Source: SIG510 sp045540975 (lineage in GTDB: Bacteria > Bacillota > Clostridia > Oscillospirales > JAAYXM01). Taken from it: a DNA stretch of 30,926 nucleotides. The translations under genes and the position numbers were made by a program. A model generated the notes under the pieces. It was given only the letters and a program-made list of their open reading frames with translations. It did no database searches and was not told where the DNA came from. The stretch is taken from NCBI GenBank assembly GCA_045540975.1, contig JAZQIE010000117.1, positions 1 through 30,926 of the forward strand, read 5' to 3'. Positions 24,990 through 30,926 of this stretch are shown piece after piece (the stretch's first letter is position 1; every line of letters starts with the position of its first letter).

Positions 24990-24998
24990 GAGAAGAAA

Positions 24999-26012
24999 AT
25001 GCTTTTTTCAGTCATCGTGCCGATCTACAAAGTAGAAGAATATTTGCCCGCTTGCATCGAGAGTGTCTTAAATCAGACAGAGGCGGATTTTGAACTGATT
25101 TTGGTGGATGACGGTTCGCCCGATGCTTGCCCCGCGATTTGTGACCGCTATGCAAAACGTGACAAACGCATCAAAGTGGTACATAAAGAAAACGGCGGAC
25201 TTGCAAGCGCAAGACGTGCGGGCATCCGTGTTGCCGAGGGCGAGTATGTCTTCAACCTGGATTCGGACGATTTGATTGAACAAGACACCTTGGAATGCGC
25301 TCGCCGTATGATCAGCGAAACCGATTGCGACATTGTGTCGTTTGCATACAAGTGGGTAAAAAACGGAACTACCGTGCGTGTCACCGACGACGGACTCCCC
25401 GAGGGACTGTATACCGACCTTGAAACCCACATTTACCCGCGGCTTTTGATGGACAAGCACATGAATCATATTTCCTATTACCTTTCGGGAAAAGCGGTGA
25501 AACGCACGCTGCTCACCCCGCACCAGCTGGCAGTGGATGAGAAAATTTCGCTCGGAGAAGATCTGTGTGTCGTGATCCCGTGCTATCTGCACGCAAAGCG
25601 GGTTTACATCAGCAAAAAGTGTGCGTATCACTATACCGTGCGCGGGGACTCCATGTCCAAGGGCTTTCATGCCGATCAGATTCTCCTGGTCGAGAATGTC
25701 ATCGGTGAAATTGAGAAAAACGATTGGACAAACGTAGCAGATTTTGAACATCAGCTTTGCCGCTATGCGTGCTTTATGTGCTTTACCGTTTTGGCAGCTG
25801 CGGCAGAGGGAAACCACAAAGCGAGCATCAAAGCGATTCGGGAGAACATCGAAGGCTCTCGGCATAACGCTCTCATCGACTGCGCGGAGTTTGGAACCAT
25901 TTCCCCCAAAAGCCGCATGGCGATTTTTTTGATGAAGAAGAAACGTTACAAAACAGCTTATTCTGTTTTGAATTTGGCAGGAAAGATTCGAACAATTTTG
26001 GGAAGAGGGTGA
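24999..26012 (+). CDS. GT2 glycosyltransferase
   Basis: ATG after AGGAGAAG, 9 nt after the previous stop; 337 residues. The GT-A motifs are FSVIVPIYKVEEYLPACI, LILVDDGSPDACPAICD, KVVHKENGGLASARRAG and NLDSDDL. The pattern closely follows the gene before it (V-V-H-K-E-N-G-G, A-R-x-A), so the two probably arose by duplication. No membrane segment is present. The sugar and linkage are unknown. Confidence 0.9.
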   Translation: MLFSVIVPIYKVEEYLPACIESVLNQTEADFELILVDDGSPDACPAICDRYAKRDKRIKVVHKENGGLASARRAGIRVAEGEYVFNLDSDDLIEQDTLECARRMISETDCDIVSFAYKWVKNGTTVRVTDDGLPEGLYTDLETHIYPRLLMDKHMNHISYYLSGKAVKRTLLTPHQLAVDEKISLGEDLCVVIPCYLHAKRVYISKKCAYHYTVRGDSMSKGFHADQILLVENVIGEIEKNDWTNVADFEHQLCRYACFMCFTVLAAAAEGNHKASIKAIRENIEGSRHNALIDCAEFGTISPKSRMAIFLMKKKRYKTAYSVLNLAGKIRTILGRG

Positions 26013-26016
26013 ACGT

Positions 26017-27102
26017 ATGAAACCGGATGTATCAATCATTATGAGCGTATATAACGGGGAGCTTTATCTGCGCGAAGCGATCGAGAGTATCTTGCATCAA
26101 ACCATGCAGAATTGGGAACTGATCGTCATCAATGATTGTTCCACCGATTCCACTGCCGAAATCCTTGCGGAATTTGCAGAGCGGGAAGAAAGAATCAAAG
26201 TGCATCCCAACGAAGTCAATCTGCGCCTTCCCACCTCGCTCAACAAGGCGATCTCGCTTGCAAGTGGGCGATACATTGCGAGAATGGATGCAGACGATAT
26301 TTCTCTTCCCACACGTTTGGAACAGCAAGTCCGCTTCATGGATGCGCACCCGGATGTGGATTTGTCCTCCTGCAGGTTTATGACCATGAAAAACGGGGTG
26401 TATGCCTCGGGGGGAGCCGGCGGACGGTGTGACGATGATGCGCTCCGTGCAATGCTCTTGGTGGCAAACCCGATTTTGCACCCGGGCGTGATCGCGAAGG
26501 CAGATGTGATGAAAGCCTTCCCGTACGATAAAAACCACACCTGTACCGAAGACTTGGAACTGTGGACACGGATGGCAATGGCGGGGAAAACACTTGCAAT
26601 CTTGCCCGAGTGTCTGCTGCTGTACCGTCTGCATGACAAGCAAATCACAAGCACCACGCTGGAGCGTCAGCGCACCGAGGTGCTGACCGTTCAAGACAAG
26701 TACTATGCAGCATTTGCCGAAGTCATGGATGCGGAAACGAAACATTTCTATATTGACGGGGTCTATTTCCGAACAAAAGCAGAGATCAAACCTTTCTTAA
26801 CCTATGCAAAGTGGCTTAGAAATGGAACGAAACAAACCCTCCCAAAGAACGCGGTGAACTATGCGCTTTTGGAAGTGCTGGCGGAATACAAGCGCCGTGG
26901 CGTGAAGAAAGCAGATGTGATCAAGGGGATGTTGACGTTCCCACCGTGTTTCCTCATGCGTGAACTTCGGAGAAGAAAACGTGCAGCAAATACGGACATT
27001 GCAAAGTGCCGTGCGGTTGCCGAGGGGCTGGGCCTCCGCCAAACCTCGGGAAGCGAGGAATATCCAATTTATGAAAGCGAATCGCAGGTGGCATCTAAAT
27101 GA
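26017..27102 (+). CDS. GT2 glycosyltransferase
   Basis: ATG at 26017, 4 nt after the preceding stop, with a GAGGGTG-type RBS lying inside the end of that gene; 361 residues. Motifs are VSIIMSVYNGELYLREAIES, LIVINDCSTDST, NLRLPTSLNKAI and ARMDADDI. The ARMDADD variant and the RLPTSLN segment resemble the beta-1,3-galactosyl/N-acetylglucosaminyl group of GT2, but specificity is not proved. The C-terminal ~40 residues are basic (RELRRRKRAA). It overlaps the EAL gene by ATGA. Confidence 0.88.
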   Translation: MKPDVSIIMSVYNGELYLREAIESILHQTMQNWELIVINDCSTDSTAEILAEFAEREERIKVHPNEVNLRLPTSLNKAISLASGRYIARMDADDISLPTRLEQQVRFMDAHPDVDLSSCRFMTMKNGVYASGGAGGRCDDDALRAMLLVANPILHPGVIAKADVMKAFPYDKNHTCTEDLELWTRMAMAGKTLAILPECLLLYRLHDKQITSTTLERQRTEVLTVQDKYYAAFAEVMDAETKHFYIDGVYFRTKAEIKPFLTYAKWLRNGTKQTLPKNAVNYALLEVLAEYKRRGVKKADVIKGMLTFPPCFLMRELRRRKRAANTDIAKCRAVAEGLGLRQTSGSEEYPIYESESQVASK

Positions 27103-28478
27103 AATTATTTGAGTATCCGATTTTTGAATATCCTTATGTGATTATCACGATTCTTGTGTGTCTCATCCTTTTGATGGTGTTCATCGGGCTGTACTTTACC
27201 ATGCGCTCGGTCCGGACCGCCAAAGGAACCACGGAGAAAGGCTTTTGCGGCATCGGTAAAATTGAAGCGGATTTTGAAAAAGCGGGAGAGGTGCGAAAAA
27301 ACCGCTCGGTTGTCTATGTTTCGCTTCCGCTTGACGGTGTAAAACGCCTGTATTCCGAGTCTAAGGCAGCGAGAATGTACGATCAGGTCAAGAGGCTGTT
27401 GTTTCAACACTTTTGCCTCGAGGGAGACGGAGAACTCTCTCTGTATGGAAACGAGAATTTCGTTGCGCTGGTCGGTCTGGAAGATGTCGCGCTTGCACGG
27501 CGGATTGAAACCTGCTTTGCGGAAATCAACGAGGTGTTTTCGGGGCACGGCGCAGTGGGTGTTTGCCGTGTAAGATTCGGTTATTTCTGTACCGCATCCA
27601 CCGAGGTTTCGTTCAAAACCGCACTTTCGCGTGCAAAGCAGGCGTGCAGCATGGCGGAAGACCGAGAGGTTTTGTCTTGCTGTTGGGACAGTTTCGGCGG
27701 CAAGGAATTTGAACGGAAAGTAAAAATTGAAAACAGCATTCAGGATGAAATTGATAACAACCGTTTTTTTCTGGAATACCAGCCGATCTTAGATGCGAAA
27801 ACCGGCAGCTTCATGGGTGCGGAGGTGCTCTCACGTCTCAATTCTCCCACCGAAGGGGTGATCACTCCGGGGGTGTTCCTCTCTGCGGTCAACAATGTTG
27901 GGCTCAATAAGAAGTTTGATTACTATATCTTTGAGAAAAATTGCAAATGGATCGCAAGCGACAAAGAAAAGCGGACGAAATATGTTTACACCATCAACTT
28001 TTCACGCGATACCTTGTGTGACAAGGCTTTGGCGGAGACCATGATCGGAATTGCAGAACGCTACGGAATTGACTTTTCCTGCATCGCGGTAGAAATTCTG
28101 GAAGATAAGAGCTTAAACGAAGCGGAAACTGCTGTCATGGTCGAAAATCTTTCCCGCTTAAAAGAAAAAGGAATTCTCATCTTACTCGATGATTTCGGAA
28201 AAGGTTATACCAATTTTAGCGACCTCGCGGAGATTACCGTTGACATTGTGAAAATCGATCAGTCCATCACTCAAAACGCAACCAGCCAAACCGGATTCGT
28301 GATTTTGAAAAATATCATCCAAACCGCACATGACTTGCAGTTTAGGACACTCTGTGAGGGGATTGAAACCGAGCAGCACAGAAAAGCAGTGGTAGATGCG
28401 GGTTGTGACCTTGTGCAAGGCTTTTATTTCTACAAGCCCATGCCGGTCACACAGCTTGAGACACTATTTGAAGCATAA
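27099..28478 (+). CDS. Membrane c-di-GMP phosphodiesterase (degenerate GGDEF + EAL)
   Basis: The 459-residue protein starts at an ATG that overlaps the GT2 stop (ATGA). One membrane helix (about 14-37) is followed by a GGDEF-like domain whose signature reads YGNENF (116-121), so it cannot make c-di-GMP. The EAL domain then runs from about 210 to 459. The expected residues are all present: EVL (E242), the Asn in INFS, VEILED, LLDDFG (D364, D365), VKID, CEGIE and LVQGF. It should therefore cleave c-di-GMP to pGpG. The degenerate GGDEF domain may regulate it, as in other such hybrids. Its position in the EPS operon, with the cyclase at the front, suggests local control. Confidence 0.92.
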   Translation: MKLFEYPIFEYPYVIITILVCLILLMVFIGLYFTMRSVRTAKGTTEKGFCGIGKIEADFEKAGEVRKNRSVVYVSLPLDGVKRLYSESKAARMYDQVKRLLFQHFCLEGDGELSLYGNENFVALVGLEDVALARRIETCFAEINEVFSGHGAVGVCRVRFGYFCTASTEVSFKTALSRAKQACSMAEDREVLSCCWDSFGGKEFERKVKIENSIQDEIDNNRFFLEYQPILDAKTGSFMGAEVLSRLNSPTEGVITPGVFLSAVNNVGLNKKFDYYIFEKNCKWIASDKEKRTKYVYTINFSRDTLCDKALAETMIGIAERYGIDFSCIAVEILEDKSLNEAETAVMVENLSRLKEKGILILLDDFGKGYTNFSDLAEITVDIVKIDQSITQNATSQTGFVILKNIIQTAHDLQFRTLCEGIETEQHRKAVVDAGCDLVQGFYFYKPMPVTQLETLFEA

Positions 28479-28491
28479 TTAGGTGATTTGA

Positions 28492-29466
28492 ATGTTATCG
28501 ATCATTATTCCTGCATACAACGAAGAACGCTGTATTCGGCGTGCATACGATACAATTCAAGCGTTGATGCAAGCGCATCAGATTGCGTGTGAGTTTCTTT
28601 TTGTAGATGATGGCTCTCAGGATCAGACGTTTGACATCATAACCCAACTTGCGAGTGAGCACGACAATGTGGTAGGGCTGCACTTTTCCCGCAATTTCGG
28701 CAAAGAATCCGCAATCTCGGCGGGGCTTGGTGCGGTAAATGGAGCGTGTGCGGTTGTGATTGACTGCGACCTGCAGCATCCGCCCGAAACAATTGTCGAG
28801 ATGTACCGCTTGTGGGAGCAGGGGTATGAGATCGTGGAAGGGGTCAAGCGTGACCGCGGCGCAGAGAAGAAATTGCACGGAGTAGGTGCAAAAATCTTCT
28901 ACTCCCTCATCAGCCGCATGGCGGGGTTTGACATGGCCAATTCCTCCGACTTTAAGCTGTTGGATCGGAAAGTGGTGGATGTGCTCAGCCGTATGCCGGA
29001 GCGTGGGTTCTTCCGTGCCATCTCTTACTGGGTCGGCTACAAAAAGACAACCGTTGAATATGATGTGAGAGAGCGGGTTGACGGGCAGTCCAAATGGTCT
29101 ACCCGAGGGCTCGTGAAATATGCGCTTTCCAACATTTCTTCCTATTCCACCGCGCCCATGCAAACGGTCACAGTCCTCGGCTGCATCATGCTGGTCATCT
29201 CGGTAATCTTCGGGGTGTGGGCGCTGATCGATAAAATTGTGGGCAGAGCGCTGGAAGGTATGACCACCGTAATCATCATTACGATCTTCATCGGTAGTAT
29301 CATTATGATCAGCCTTGGCATCATCGGCTATTATATTGCACGGATCTACGAGGAAATCAAGGGCAGACCCAAGTATATTATTTCATCGACTACAAAGAGT
29401 AAACAGAAGTCCCATGCTTATTCTACAGAACAAGGAGGGAGCGAAGATGCAACGAGAAACAACTGA
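28492..29466 (+). CDS. gtrB: GtrB-like polyprenyl-phosphate glycosyltransferase
   Basis: ATG at 28492; a weak AGGTG site precedes it. The 324-residue protein has a GT2 domain (LSIIIPAYNEERCI, FLFVDDGSQDQT, GLHFSRNFGKESAISAGL, VIDCDLQHPPE) with the DPM1/GtrB-type H-P-P-E metal site. Two C-terminal membrane helices follow (VTVLGCIMLVISVIFGVWAL and VIIITIFIGSIIMISLGIIGYYI) and then a basic tail. Such proteins transfer a sugar from UDP-Glc (or similar) to undecaprenyl phosphate. With GtrA (9512) and the GtrII-like enzyme (12705) it completes the three-part side-chain set. It overlaps the last gene by 20 nt. Confidence 0.9.
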   Translation: MLSIIIPAYNEERCIRRAYDTIQALMQAHQIACEFLFVDDGSQDQTFDIITQLASEHDNVVGLHFSRNFGKESAISAGLGAVNGACAVVIDCDLQHPPETIVEMYRLWEQGYEIVEGVKRDRGAEKKLHGVGAKIFYSLISRMAGFDMANSSDFKLLDRKVVDVLSRMPERGFFRAISYWVGYKKTTVEYDVRERVDGQSKWSTRGLVKYALSNISSYSTAPMQTVTVLGCIMLVISVIFGVWALIDKIVGRALEGMTTVIIITIFIGSIIMISLGIIGYYIARIYEEIKGRPKYIISSTTKSKQKSHAYSTEQGGSEDATRNN

Positions 29467-30229
29467 GCGTATTTTACAAGGAATTGAAAACAATGAGTTT
29501 CAAATGCATCTCCAGTTTGTTGTTGATAATAAAACCAAAAAAATCGTTTCTGCAGAAGCACTGTCACGGTGGAATTGTCCGCAAAAAGGCATTATCGGGC
29601 CGGGTGCGTATATCGGGCATATGGAAGAAGCGGGTCTCATCAGTATGCACGACTTCTATATGTTCGAACTTGCATGCCGTCAATTGGCGAAATGGCACGG
29701 GACGAAGCATGAGGATTTATCCATTTCGTGCAACTTTACCCGCATCACCCTTTCGGAAGAGGATTGCATTGAAAAACTGATTGAGATTTCAAATCGGTAC
29801 GACTTTGACAAGTCCAAACTTGCCATCGAAATCACCGAGGATGCAATGGAAAAGAATCTGGAGTTCGCGCAGAGAAATGTGATGCGCTGCAAAGAACTCG
29901 GTTTCCGTGTGTATCTGGACGATTTGGGCAACGGCTATACTTCGCTTTCGAATCTGTGCGATTATCCCATTGATGTTGTGAAAATCGACCGTGATATTCT
30001 GCTGAAAGCCGAAACCGAGCGAGGAAAAACGCTGCTCACCGGCATCATTGCGCTTGCACACAGTATGAACATGGGTGTGATTTGCGAAGGGGTGGAAACT
30101 GTGGAGCAAAATACACTGATTTCACAGTCGAATTGCGACTTTATTCAGGGTTGGTATTATGCAAAGGCGATGCCTGTGGATGAGTGCGAAGCGTTTATTG
30201 AACAGCATACAATGAAATTTTTACATTGA
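29447..30229 (+). CDS. Stand-alone EAL c-di-GMP phosphodiesterase
   Basis: ATG at 29447 follows AAGGAGGG and gives 260 residues; the frame is open upstream but lacks family features. The protein is only an EAL domain: SAEALSRW (E37), the Asn in CNFTRI, AIEITED, VYLDDLGNGYTSLSNL (Asp pair), VVKIDR, CEGVE and FIQGWYY. All expected catalytic residues are present, so it should cleave c-di-GMP. There is no sensor, membrane anchor or GGDEF part, so activity is probably set by expression or by a partner. It is the last gene of the operon and its RBS lies inside the GtrB-like gene. Confidence 0.92.
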   Translation: MQRETTERILQGIENNEFQMHLQFVVDNKTKKIVSAEALSRWNCPQKGIIGPGAYIGHMEEAGLISMHDFYMFELACRQLAKWHGTKHEDLSISCNFTRITLSEEDCIEKLIEISNRYDFDKSKLAIEITEDAMEKNLEFAQRNVMRCKELGFRVYLDDLGNGYTSLSNLCDYPIDVVKIDRDILLKAETERGKTLLTGIIALAHSMNMGVICEGVETVEQNTLISQSNCDFIQGWYYAKAMPVDECEAFIEQHTMKFLH

Positions 30230-30245
30230 GTGAGCAGAGAAAAGC

Positions 30246-30316
30246 GGATTCGTAAAAAACGGAGTGGAATTCGCCGCCTCCGAATCAGAAACCATTGGCT
30301 TTGAAGCCATCGTTTC
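30246..30316 (+). other. Structured 3' UTR of the EPS operon
   Basis: Inverted repeats can form: CGGAG (30261-30265) with CTCCG (30279-30283), and GAAAC (30289-30293) with GTTTC (30312-30316) enclosing TGGCT/AGCCA around a TGA loop. The region lies between the last stop and the terminator. No known RNA family is recognised. Confidence 0.35.
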
Positions 30317-30331
30317 CGCTGATGCTACATC

Positions 30332-30372
30332 AAAAAGCACCACAATCCTGTCGGATTGCGGTGCTTTTGTTG
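30332..30372 (+). terminator. Intrinsic terminator of the EPS operon
   Basis: A 13-bp stem with one mismatch (AGCACCACAATCC paired with GGATTGCGGTGCT) encloses a TGTC loop. It is preceded by A's and followed by TTTTGTTGT. It lies about 100 nt past the last gene, and no further plus-strand gene of the operon follows. Confidence 0.88.
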
Positions 30373-30403
30373 TAAAAATTTATATGTTAACATATCTGAT
30401 TTC

Positions 30404-30495
30404 AAAAGTAAATATATGCGGTATAATCTCCTGCCTTTGACAAATACTAACAGTACAAATTTGTAAAATAAGGAGATTTGAGATATGAAAGCAAC
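30404..30495 (+). repeat. Right copy of the ~90-bp direct repeat
   Basis: Counterpart of 6907-6996. The 45 bp at 30451-30495 are identical to 6952-6996. It lies directly after the operon terminator, so the two copies bracket the EPS block, at a distance of 23,499 bp between their start codons. Confidence 0.9.
30421..30465 (+). promoter_or_regulatory. Promoter-like boxes and palindrome of the SpoVT/AbrB-like leader (right copy)
   Basis: GTATA (30421-30425) and ATACT (30444-30448) are 18 nt apart, exactly as in the left copy. The perfect 12-bp palindrome TACAAATTTGTA is at 30454-30465. Conservation of spacing with a diverged spacer suggests function before duplication or since. A sigma-A reading (TATAAT at 30422-30427) is also possible. 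Confidence 0.45.
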
Positions 30496-30559
30496 AGGAA
30501 TAGTTCGTAGAATAGATGCTCGTGTTATAATAACACAAAAGTGCGTTAAAGCCTTATGA
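30485..30559 (+). pseudogene. SpoVT/AbrB-like regulator remnant
   Basis: After AAGGAGA, the frame reads MKATGIVRRID, the standard opening of SpoVT/AbrB proteins, and then ARVIITQK instead of the usual DLGRVVIPKE. It ends at a TGA after 24 codons. It is a decayed 5' end; the rest of the gene is missing. The preserved RBS and start codon mean a short peptide could still be made. Confidence 0.7.
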
Positions 30560-30631
30560 ATACTGGGCTTTTAGGCGATTTTTAAAGAAAAATTTTTGAC
30601 AAAAAATAGCATCTTTTTTTCTATACATAGC

Positions 30632-30661
30632 AAAAACCGGAGTGGAGCTCACTCCGCTTTT
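30632..30661 (-). terminator. Hairpin terminator (probably bidirectional)
   Basis: CGGAGTG (30638-30644) pairs with CACTCCG (30650-30656). On the minus strand the stem is followed by GTTTTTGC, on the plus strand by CTTTTGC. It closes the remnant region on the plus strand and could also stop transcription coming from the right. Confidence 0.55.
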
Positions 30662-30682
30662 GCTATTCTTGCATATTATATA

Positions 30683-30711
30683 TTGAGAATTATTGAAAAA
30701 TATGATACAAT
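30683..30711 (+). promoter_or_regulatory. Sigma-A promoter for the short lipoprotein-like gene
   Basis: TTGAGA (30683-30688), a 17-bp spacer and TACAAT (30706-30711) give close-to-consensus -35 and -10 boxes, 30 nt before the ATG of the gene at 30742. Confidence 0.75.
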
Positions 30712-30741
30712 AAATAATAAGAAGTCTAAGGAAGTGAAACA

Positions 30742-30897
30742 ATGAATTCAAAAAGATTCAACAAAATAACAGCTTTAATTATAATTGTTCTTTTACTATC
30801 GTTTGGTGGGTGCTTAATTTACTCCAAATTCAATACGGAATTTAGTTTTATAAACACATTAAGCGCACTATCTTCTTTTTTTGAAGTCGGATCGTAG
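30742..30897 (+). CDS. Short lipoprotein-like or membrane peptide
   Basis: A 51-codon frame starts at an ATG behind AAGGAAG and ends at a TAG. The product begins MNSKRFNK, has a hydrophobic core (ITALIIIVLLLSF) and a possible lipobox ending in GGC (Cys24), then 27 further residues. It looks like a lipoprotein signal with a short mature part, so it is either a small surface peptide or a gene cut short by the TAG. A good promoter precedes it. The region is AT-rich, like the orphan gene at 6462. No family is recognised, and only 29 bases remain after the stop. Confidence 0.6.
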   Translation: MNSKRFNKITALIIIVLLLSFGGCLIYSKFNTEFSFINTLSALSSFFEVGS

Positions 30898-30926
30898 CCA
30901 TGTCGTTCTGTGAGCCAAGGAGTTGG

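Noticed and set aside
25068..26039. 323-codon minus-strand frame opposite a GT2 gene
   Set aside because: Antisense shadow with no domain features.
6907..30495. The EPS block as a transposon with inverted ends
   Set aside because: The bracketing repeats are direct, not inverted, and no transposase, integrase or resolvase gene is found in the window.
30554..30751. 65-codon minus-strand frame at the right end
   Set aside because: It reads through the hairpin terminator and the sigma-A promoter, has no RBS and is AT-rich by chance.
1..30926. CRISPR array, tRNA or rRNA gene
   Set aside because: No regularly spaced repeats and no cloverleaf or rRNA-like stretches were seen on either strand.

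Overview
The window looks like a chromosomal segment from a spore-forming, low- to mid-GC Clostridia (Oscillospiraceae/Ruminococcaceae-type gut Firmicute). The reasons are AGGAGG-type ribosome binding sites, frequent GTG/TTG starts, an S-layer-homology protein, a YdjG/YdjH/YdjI-type membrane-stress gene set, and two decayed copies of the 5' end of a SpoVT/AbrB-type regulator gene. Taxonomy is inference from gene content only.

Left part (1-6073, minus strand, read right to left): a double zinc-ribbon membrane protein (YdjG-like), a TPM-domain membrane protein (YdjH-like), an S-layer-homology protein whose C-terminus resembles EF-Tu domain II, a small lipoprotein with its own promoter, an SPFH protein with C-terminal zinc ribbons (YdjI-like), an intrinsic terminator, and a second lipoprotein that runs off the left edge. 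The two lipoproteins share a domain. In Bacillus, YdjG/H/I work with PspA in envelope stress; no pspA is visible here.

Junction (6074-7226): a gene-poor stretch with a GC-rich hairpin, one AT-rich orphan gene (minus strand) with a clear promoter and terminator, then a repeat carrying promoter-like boxes, a perfect palindrome, an RBS and the first five codons (MKATG) of a SpoVT/AbrB-like gene. An almost identical copy lies at 30404-30495, just past the terminator of the large operon. The two repeats therefore bracket the whole exopolysaccharide block.

Main block (7227-30229, plus strand): twenty tightly packed genes forming one apparent operon for a Wzx/Wzy-type exopolysaccharide. It has an initiating sugar-phosphate transferase, a flippase, a polymerase-like protein, two Wzz-like co-polymerases, several GT2/GT4/GT32 glycosyltransferases, a dispersed GtrA/GtrB/GtrII side-chain glucosylation set, an acyltransferase, a YdjC-type deacetylase and a membrane metallophosphoesterase. 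A complete c-di-GMP circuit is interleaved with these. The first gene is a membrane diguanylate cyclase with an intact GGDEF. Genes 18 and 20 are EAL proteins with all expected catalytic residues. Gene 12 is a Wzz-like co-polymerase with a degenerate GGDEF domain on its cytoplasmic end. The simplest reading is a self-contained EPS operon that makes, degrades and possibly senses its own c-di-GMP, with the sensor built into the chain-length protein. No sugar-nucleotide synthesis genes are present, so precursors must come from elsewhere.

Right end (30230-30926): a structured 3' UTR, a strong terminator, the second repeat with a decayed SpoVT/AbrB start, another hairpin terminator, and a short AT-rich lipoprotein-like gene with a good sigma-A promoter.
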